Positions 5,917 to 10,637 of a stretch of DNA of 10,637 nucleotides are shown here, in pieces (the stretch's first letter is position 1; every line of letters begins with the position of its first letter). A model generated the notes under the pieces. The model saw only the letters and a list, made by a program, of their open reading frames with translations. It searched no databases and was not told where the DNA came from. Location: positions 1 through 10,637 of the forward strand of contig JASHRR010001022.1 in the NCBI GenBank assembly GCA_030037185.1, written 5' to 3'. The translations under genes and the position numbers were made by a program. The stretch comes from Xanthobacteraceae bacterium. GTDB taxonomy: Bacteria; Pseudomonadota; Alphaproteobacteria; Rhizobiales; Xanthobacteraceae.

Positions 5917-6570
5917 ATGAGGAAGGTATTTCTCGTTACCGTATCGGTGCTGGGGGTTTCATCACAAGCGTATGGTGCTGATCTCCCTGAACAATCTCCT
6001 GCACCCGTGCCTCCAGTTTATACATGGGACGGGTTATATATAGGTGGCAACTTTGGTTTCGGCACTGCCCATTTCTCAGATACTTTATCTGATTTTGGCC
6101 TCCAATCATCTAGTAACCAATCAAATACGGGTGGTATTGGCGGCGGACAGATCGGATATAACAAGACGTTCGATAAAGTTCTAGTCGGCTTGGAAACCGA
6201 TTTTCAAGCAACTGGAATATCAGCCAACCAAGGGATGATTCAAAGTGATTTGTCTTGGTTTGGTACTACCAGACTGCGATCTGGTGTTCTGTTTACTCCC
6301 CAATGGCTTGCCTACGCTACTGGGGGTGTCGCCTACGGCCAAGCAAAGCTTACAGCACAACAAGCCTTCATACCGGTATCTGGAACGGTAGACGGTATCG
6401 GTTGGATAGTTGGAGCAGGTGTAGAATTAGCACTAGGACATGGTTGGTTCTTTGGGGCTGAATATCTTCATATGCACCTAGACGGTTCCTCTGCCAACTT
6501 GGGCAATGTTTCTCTGTCTACCAACACGGACGTTGACCTAGGACGCGCAAAGATCGATTTTAAGTTCTGA
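5917..6570 (+). CDS. Omp25/Omp31-family outer-membrane beta-barrel protein
   Basis: The 217-residue product has a signal peptide cut near residue 20-21 (AYGADLP, the usual 'A.ADLP' junction of this rhizobial/Brucella family). A proline-rich linker and the hallmark WDGLYIGGNFGFGTA (37-51) follow. Further landmarks are GGGQIGYNK (75-83), the strand VLVGLETDF (88-96), the ATGGVAYG block (134-141), and GAGVELALGHGWFFGAEYLH (166-185). It ends in KIDFKF, with the terminal phenylalanine needed for barrel insertion. It is slightly shorter than many members. ATG 5917 is preferred because AAGGAG (5901-5906) is ten bases upstream and the signal peptide follows. The frame extends back to 5872 but adds only charged residues. 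Codons are less GC-rich than in the gene at 4720, suggesting a separate origin. Such proteins are abundant structural or immunogenic surface proteins; a specific role is unknown. Confidence 0.88.
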   Translation: MRKVFLVTVSVLGVSSQAYGADLPEQSPAPVPPVYTWDGLYIGGNFGFGTAHFSDTLSDFGLQSSSNQSNTGGIGGGQIGYNKTFDKVLVGLETDFQATGISANQGMIQSDLSWFGTTRLRSGVLFTPQWLAYATGGVAYGQAKLTAQQAFIPVSGTVDGIGWIVGAGVELALGHGWFFGAEYLHMHLDGSSANLGNVSLSTNTDVDLGRAKIDFKF

Positions 6571-6766
6571 TCACCTAAAAGCGAGTAGGAGGAGTCCTCG
6601 CGGTCTCCCCCCTCACACCACCGAGCGTACCCAGGCGCTGGAGCGAGTGCCTCTCGCGACGATTGCTTTTCGTAGATGAGCTTTCCGTCTGCCTTAGTTT
6701 GATGTTCATCAAGCCATAGAATTCAAGAAGATCGTTTTACGAGCGCGGTCCGGCCGCAGATCGCCC

Positions 6767-7110
6767 GCCACCGAGGTGCTGTTCTATGATTTGAACCAGC
6801 ACCTATTTTGAGTCATCGCAGCCGGGCGACGAGACCGACAAGTGGCGTTACGGCTACAGCCGCGACGCGCAGCGACTGCGTCCAGGTGGTGATCGCACTG
6901 ATCGTGACGCCCGACGGCTTTCCGCTTGCCTATGAGGTGCTGCCGGGGGGACACGGCCGACCGCACGACGCCGCGCGATGCCCTGCGCAAGATCGAAGCC
7001 CAGTACGGCAAGGCCGATCGCATGTGGATCGCGGCATTCCGGGCGATGAGGTCCATGCCGAGACGCGAAAGGCCGATCCGCCCGTCTTCTATCTCGTCGG
7101 CACGCCCAAG
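6767..7110 (+). pseudogene. IS1634-type transposase relic, at least four frameshifts
   Basis: Fragments of an IS1634-family DDE transposase can be read in order by changing frame. They are ATEVLFYDL and TSTYFESSQPGDETDKWRYG around 6767-6866 (one extra A at 6794-6795), then SDCVQVVIALIVTPDGFPLA to about 6944 (two bases missing near 6867). Next come TADRTTPRDALRKIEAQYGK and ADRMWI to about 7030 (one extra G in the run 6945-6950), then DRGIPGDEVHAETRKADPPV and FYLVGTPK to 7110 (about seven bases lost at 7025-7030). The first two catalytic aspartates (YDLTS and DRGIP) can be placed. The third acidic residue, the N-terminal half and the C-terminal part are gone. Nothing functional can be made. It shows an old insertion that has decayed. 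Confidence 0.85.
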
Positions 7111-7552
7111 GCCGGCTTTCGTGCGCTCGAGCTTGTCGATGCCCTGCGCGATCGGCTGGGTGACATCGCCAAACTATGCTTGCGAGGGTCTGCAAGCACC
7201 AGCAGATGAAAATAGGCCAGTGGCATGCACGTTTCCCGACTGTTCGAACGAAACTGGCCTAGGGGAAACTGAGGGCAACGGGGGTGCAGCTTCATAGCCC
7301 GGTGGCGCGTCGCGACGATGATGCAGCCCGGCCGAAGCCGGTGCGGGGAGAGCACTGGCCCGACGATCCGGCCGAACGCGGACGCTTCATCGCGGCGTTG
7401 CGCCGCAAGAGCGGGCTTTCGTGGCATCCGGAACGGCTCGCTACTGCCGACAAAACTCGCTAAGCTTGCAAAGAATAATCTCGTGCACGGTCTCCTTTCT
7501 GCCCTCACCGGGTGCTGGCAGCAAGATAGGGGGGCCGCGGCGAACGGGGCGT
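7111..7552. other. Decayed stretch between transposase relic and dehydrogenase operon
   Basis: No intact gene is visible. On the plus strand the frame ending at TAA 7461-7463 is open from about 7287. It has GC-rich third positions and protein-like content (EHWPDDPAERGRFIAALRRK), but no start codon with a ribosome-binding site, so it may be the C-terminal scrap of a lost gene. The long inverted repeat at 7213-7261 lies in this stretch. The promoter of the dehydrogenase operon should be in the last 100 bases, but I could not pin it down. Confidence 0.4.
7213..7261. repeat. Inverted repeat with nested palindrome
   Basis: TAGGCCAGT (7213-7221) and ACTGGCCTA (7253-7261) are perfect complements with a 31-base loop. 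Inside lie GTTTC (7231-7235) and GAAAC (7250-7254), which offer a competing stem, and the palindrome GTTCGAAC (7242-7249). It lies about 100 bases after the transposase relic. It could be the end of a mobile element, a protein-binding site or a chance structure. I could not find a matching copy on the left side of the relic. Confidence 0.45.
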
Positions 7553-7567
7553 AGGAAGGAGGAGCCC

Positions 7568-8275
7568 ATGGTCGACGAAACCATTCCGCGGCGAGATTTC
7601 CTTAAAGGGGCGATGATCGGCACCGCGGCTCTTGCAGCCGGCAGTCCGGCTCCGGCGGCCGCGCAGGCGCCGGCAGTGGTGCCGTCGGCCGGCGCAGACG
7701 CGGAGCCACTGCTCACATTGACCGCAACCGAGCACGCCTTCATGGTAGCCGCCGTCGACACCCTGATCCCGGCCGATGAACTGTCGCCTTCGGGCAGCGC
7801 GTGCGGCGTTGCAATCTTCATCGACCGCCAGCTCGCCGGCGCCTACGGCATGGGGGCGCGGCTCTATCGTCAGGGGCCGTTCCCCAAGGCCAAGCCCGAG
7901 CTTGGCTATCAGCTCGCGCTTAATCCGCGCGAGTTCTTCCGCGCCGGTATCGAGTCCGCCAATGATTGGACCCGCCAGACCTACGGCAAGGATTTCGATC
8001 GTTTATCCGAGCAGGAGCGCGAAGCGGCCTTGAAAGCCATGGAGGATGACAAGGCGCAGTTCCCTGGCTTCTCCAGCCGAATGTTTTTCGATGCGCTCTT
8101 GCAGATCGCCATGGAGGGCTTTTTCGCCGACCCGATCTATGGCGGGAATCGCGACATGGCCGGATGGAAGATGGTCGGCTATCCGGGCCTGCCGGCCACC
8201 TATCGGGAGGAGATCACCAAATACTTCGGCAAGAAGTACGACAAGCCGCCGCGCTCGATCGCGGATTTTTTTTGA
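7568..8275 (+). CDS. Gluconate 2-dehydrogenase subunit 3 family protein (Tat-exported small subunit)
   Basis: This 235-residue protein is the small subunit of a gluconate 2-dehydrogenase-type complex. The N terminus carries a twin-arginine signal (RRDFLK, residues 8-13) followed by a hydrophobic segment and an Ala/Pro-rich cleavage region around 30-34. Subunit 3 in this family carries the large, signal-less flavoprotein subunit through the Tat system. The body shows the family blocks AFMVAAVDTLIPADELSPS, AIFIDRQLAGAYG and FFADPIYGGNRDMAGWKMVG. ATG 7568 is chosen because the very strong ribosome-binding site AGGAAGGAGGA precedes it at about 7553-7563 and the Tat motif follows directly. The frame is open back to 7421 but that part reads as noise. 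The stop is 12 bases before the large-subunit start, so the two are one operon. The substrate cannot be read from this subunit. Confidence 0.9.
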   Translation: MVDETIPRRDFLKGAMIGTAALAAGSPAPAAAQAPAVVPSAGADAEPLLTLTATEHAFMVAAVDTLIPADELSPSGSACGVAIFIDRQLAGAYGMGARLYRQGPFPKAKPELGYQLALNPREFFRAGIESANDWTRQTYGKDFDRLSEQEREAALKAMEDDKAQFPGFSSRMFFDALLQIAMEGFFADPIYGGNRDMAGWKMVGYPGLPATYREEITKYFGKKYDKPPRSIADFF

Positions 8276-8287
8276 TGGGAGCGCGAC

Positions 8288-10066
8288 ATGGCGATCACGC
8301 TGAAAGAGGTCGATGCGGTCTGCATCGGAGTGGGGTTCACGGGTAGCATTCTGGCTCGCGAGCTCACCAAGGCGGGGCTCAAAGTGGTGGGCCTCGAACG
8401 CGGGGCGAATCGCTCCACCCGCGAAGACTTCGCCCTGCCGAGCGTGCGCGACGACCTCAAATACGCGGTGCGTCAGGAGCTGTTCCAGGACACGCAGCTC
8501 GAGACCGTGACGCTGCGCCACACCCCGGGGGAGACGGCGCTGCCGATCCGCCGGCTTGGATCGTTCCTGCCGGGCGTCGGGGTGGGCGGCGCCGGCACGC
8601 ATTGGAACGGCGTCACCTGGCGGCTGCTGCCGAGCGATCATCACCTGCGCAGCCATGTGGAGAACCGCTACGGAAAGACCGCGATTCCGGCCAAGATGAC
8701 GATTGCGGATTTTCCGGTCTCCTATGACGAACTTGAGCCCTATTACGATCGCTTCGAGAAGCTGCTCGGTGTTTCCGGCAAGGCCGGCAATCTGCGCGGG
8801 CACAAGATCGACGGCGGCAATGTGTTCGAAGGGCCGCGTCAGAACGAATACCCCAACAAGCCGCTGGCCATGAGCATGGCGGGCGCCATCATGGAAAAGG
8901 CCGCGCGCGAACTCGGCTATCACCCGTTCCAGGCGCCGGCCGCCAACATGAGCAGCGCCTACACCAATCCGGAAGGCGTAACGCTGGGAGCATGCGAATA
9001 CTGCGGCCACTGCGAAAGGTTCGGCTGCGAGGCAAACGCTAAAGCCTCGCCGCAATCATGCATCCTGCCGGTGCTGTTGGCGGACCATCGCTTCGAGCTG
9101 CGCACCCATGCCTATGTGAAGGAGCTGGTGTACGACCGGCCGGGCAAGAAGGTGAAGGCGGTTCGCTATATCGATACCCGCAGCGGCGAGGAATACGAAC
9201 AGCCGGCAGGTCTCGTCGTTCTCGGCGCCTACGTGTTCAACAACAACCTGTTGATGATGCAGGCCGGCATTGGCGAGCAGTATGACCCTGTCACCGGTAA
9301 AGGCGCGCTTGGCCGCAACTATTGCTATCAGGTGAGCGGCGGCAACGTCACGGTGTTCTTCGAGGACAAGATCATCAATCCGTTCATGGCGGCGGGCGCA
9401 TCGTTCGGCATGAACATCGACGATTTCAACGGCGACAATTTCGATCATTCCGGTCTGGGCTTTTTCGGCGGTGCCTGGATTTCGGCCGGCACTTCGAACG
9501 GCCGCCCCATCCAGACGCGGCCGGTGCCGCCCGGCACGCCGCGCTGGGGCCGCGAGTGGAAGAAGGCGACCGCCCGGTGGTACAATCACGCCTTCAACAT
9601 CGGCGCGTCCTGTTGCAACTACGCCCACCGTGAGAACTACCTCGATCCCGACCCGACCTATCGCGATGCGCTCGGCCGCCCGCTGATGCGGATGACCTAT
9701 AATTTCCACGAGAACGACCACAAGGTCGCGGAATATACGGGCGGGGTTGTGGGCAAGATCGCGCGCGCCATGAACCCGAGCACCATCAGCTCGCTGACGG
9801 TACGGCGCGGCGACTATAACGTCGTGCCGTACCAGTCGACGCACAATACGGGCGGCACCATTACGGGTACCGATCCGAAGACCAGCGCGGTCAATCGGTA
9901 TCTCCAGGCGTGGGAGGCAGACAATCTGTTCGTGATGGGCGCATCGGTGTTCCCGCAAAATGCGTCGTATAACCCCACCGGGCTTGTGGGTGCTCTCGCG
10001 TATTATGCGGCCGAGGCGATCACCACCAAATACCTCAAGCAACCCGGGCCGCTGGTGCAGGGCTAA
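8288..10066 (+). CDS. GMC-family FAD dehydrogenase, gluconate 2-dehydrogenase-type large subunit
   Basis: This 592-residue flavoprotein is the catalytic subunit of a membrane sugar, sugar-acid or alcohol dehydrogenase. The FAD-binding loop GVGFTG lies at 14-19, with the acidic end of strand 2 (LERG) near 36-39. GVGVGGAGTHWNG (96-108) is a second flavin contact. A cysteine cluster, C236-x2-C239-x2-C242-x4-C247, sits where related FAD glucose and fructose dehydrogenases carry a [3Fe-4S] cluster, so an Fe-S centre is likely by analogy. The GMC catalytic pair should be His519 (STHNTGG) and Asn562 (SYNPTG). There is no signal peptide; export would depend on the Tat subunit encoded just upstream. 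GGGAG (8277-8281) precedes the ATG. A cytochrome c subunit normally takes the electrons, but the next gene is nudC. The substrate (gluconate, glucose, sorbitol or another) is undetermined. Confidence 0.92.
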   Translation: MAITLKEVDAVCIGVGFTGSILARELTKAGLKVVGLERGANRSTREDFALPSVRDDLKYAVRQELFQDTQLETVTLRHTPGETALPIRRLGSFLPGVGVGGAGTHWNGVTWRLLPSDHHLRSHVENRYGKTAIPAKMTIADFPVSYDELEPYYDRFEKLLGVSGKAGNLRGHKIDGGNVFEGPRQNEYPNKPLAMSMAGAIMEKAARELGYHPFQAPAANMSSAYTNPEGVTLGACEYCGHCERFGCEANAKASPQSCILPVLLADHRFELRTHAYVKELVYDRPGKKVKAVRYIDTRSGEEYEQPAGLVVLGAYVFNNNLLMMQAGIGEQYDPVTGKGALGRNYCYQVSGGNVTVFFEDKIINPFMAAGASFGMNIDDFNGDNFDHSGLGFFGGAWISAGTSNGRPIQTRPVPPGTPRWGREWKKATARWYNHAFNIGASCCNYAHRENYLDPDPTYRDALGRPLMRMTYNFHENDHKVAEYTGGVVGKIARAMNPSTISSLTVRRGDYNVVPYQSTHNTGGTITGTDPKTSAVNRYLQAWEADNLFVMGASVFPQNASYNPTGLVGALAYYAAEAITTKYLKQPGPLVQG

Positions 10067-10068
10067 AG

Positions 10069-10637
10069 GTGTCTCAACGTTTTGATCTCGGGGTGAGACC
10101 GCATCTTGGGTTTACCGGCAGCGCGCTCGATCGCGCCGCCGAACTGCGCCACGATCCGGCGGCGACGGCCGCGCTCGCAGCCGATCCGCGCGTGCGGACC
10201 TTGGTGATCGCGGGCGAACTCGTCTGCTTGCAGAAAGCCGAGCCATTCAACGATCCGATATTTACTTTTGCGCAGGCTGCCGCGCTCGTGTCCGGGCCCG
10301 ACCAGATGCACGAGCAGGTCTTTCTCGGCCGCAACGGCGACGCAGCGCTATTCGCGATGGCAATCGCCCCCGATGCCGCCAAGCCGCTGAGCGCTCGCAG
10401 CGATCTCCTCGTCACGGACCTGCGCAACCTCGCGACCGGCAGCTTGGTGGCGCGCGAGCATTTGCCGCCACTCGCCCAGGCGAAATCCCTACTGCGCTGG
10501 CACGGGCGGTACCGCTGTTGTTCGAACTGTGGCGCACCCACGCAGATCGCGCACGCCGGCTGGCGGCGCGATTGCGCGGCCTGTGGAGCCCAGCATTTTC
10601 CGCGTACCGATCCGGTCGTCATCATGCTGGCGATCGA
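10069..10637 (+). CDS. nudC: NudC NAD(H) pyrophosphatase / RNA NAD-cap hydrolase, N-terminal part
   Basis: The window holds the first 189 codons; the gene continues past the right edge. The N-terminal domain contains FTGSALDRAAELR and the helical/beta segment typical of NudC. A zinc ribbon follows with cysteines at 151, 154, 169 and 172 (CSNCGAPT and CAACGAQHFPRTDPV). PRTDPVVIMLAI at the end is the entry into the Nudix domain; the Nudix box lies beyond the edge. NudC enzymes hydrolyse NADH to NMNH and AMP in the cytosol and remove NAD caps from RNA. I place the start at GTG 10069, two bases after the dehydrogenase stop. The only ribosome-binding hint is AAAGG overlapping the start, so translation is probably coupled to the upstream gene. 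This adjacency need not mean a shared function. Confidence 0.9.
   Translation, partial: MSQRFDLGVRPHLGFTGSALDRAAELRHDPAATAALAADPRVRTLVIAGELVCLQKAEPFNDPIFTFAQAAALVSGPDQMHEQVFLGRNGDAALFAMAIAPDAAKPLSARSDLLVTDLRNLATGSLVAREHLPPLAQAKSLLRWHGRYRCCSNCGAPTQIAHAGWRRDCAACGAQHFPRTDPVVIMLAI

Noticed and set aside
7221..7236. Sigma-54-like promoter (TGGCATGCACGTTTC)
   Set aside because: The -24 half is acceptable but the -12 half lacks the required GC (TTTC instead of TTGC), and no gene starts at a suitable distance.
8266..8277. Eight-T run overlapping the small-subunit stop, considered as programmed frameshifting
   Set aside because: A shift would add only a short unremarkable tail, and the normal end (SIADFF) fits the family. 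The run is more likely neutral.
8003..9055. Long minus-strand frames opposite the dehydrogenase genes (also 9056-10042)
   Set aside because: These are antisense frames kept open by the high GC third positions of the strong plus-strand genes. Their translations are His/Arg/Ala-rich and match no family.
1..10637. CRISPR arrays, tRNA genes, nod boxes
   Set aside because: I scanned for regularly spaced repeats, cloverleaf-type sequences and nod-box-like repeats and saw none.

Overview
This window reads like accessory DNA from a high-GC alphaproteobacterium, most likely of the Bradyrhizobium/Rhodopseudomonas type (Nitrobacteraceae). The support is protein-family recognition only: a DUF6152 protein, an Omp25/Omp31-type outer-membrane protein, a small 'AIERHR' hypothetical family I associate with Bradyrhizobium, an IS1634-type transposase relic and NudC. 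No rRNA or other taxonomic marker is present.

Left part (1-2486): a DUF6152 periplasmic protein (228-629) follows a 21-codon reading frame with a strong ribosome-binding site (112-177), and a near-perfect terminator hairpin (675-705) follows it. After a gene-poor stretch come two tiny, well-spaced reading frames: a 27-residue lipoprotein-like peptide (1230-1313) and a 64-residue helical protein (1347-1541). About 950 bases follow in which I find no convincing gene.

Middle (2487-4720): a visibly AT-richer gene on the minus strand encodes an exported protein with eight cysteines (2487-3119) that I do not recognise. Between 3438 and 4419 lie coding fragments on the minus strand around one apparently intact small gene on the plus strand (3751-4125). 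This looks like an eroding genomic-island segment.

Right-middle (4720-7560): two outer-membrane beta-barrel proteins are encoded, a MetA-like one with a 41-residue tail (4720-5631) and an Omp25/31-like one (5917-6570). A multiply frameshifted IS1634-type transposase relic (6767-7110), a long inverted repeat (7213-7261) and other unreadable debris follow.

Right end (7568-10637): a two-gene operon encodes the Tat-exported small subunit and the FAD-binding GMC large subunit of a gluconate 2-dehydrogenase-type membrane sugar or alcohol dehydrogenase. No cytochrome c subunit lies next to it. Two bases later nudC begins on a GTG and runs off the window.

The genes do not form one pathway. The most coherent theme is the cell envelope: exported or outer-membrane proteins at 228, 1230, 2487, 4720 and 5917, and a Tat-exported dehydrogenase at 7568. 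I did not find a clear new defence or mobile system. The best candidates for something undescribed are the micro-lipoprotein/helical pair (1230-1541) and the eight-cysteine exported protein (2487-3119).
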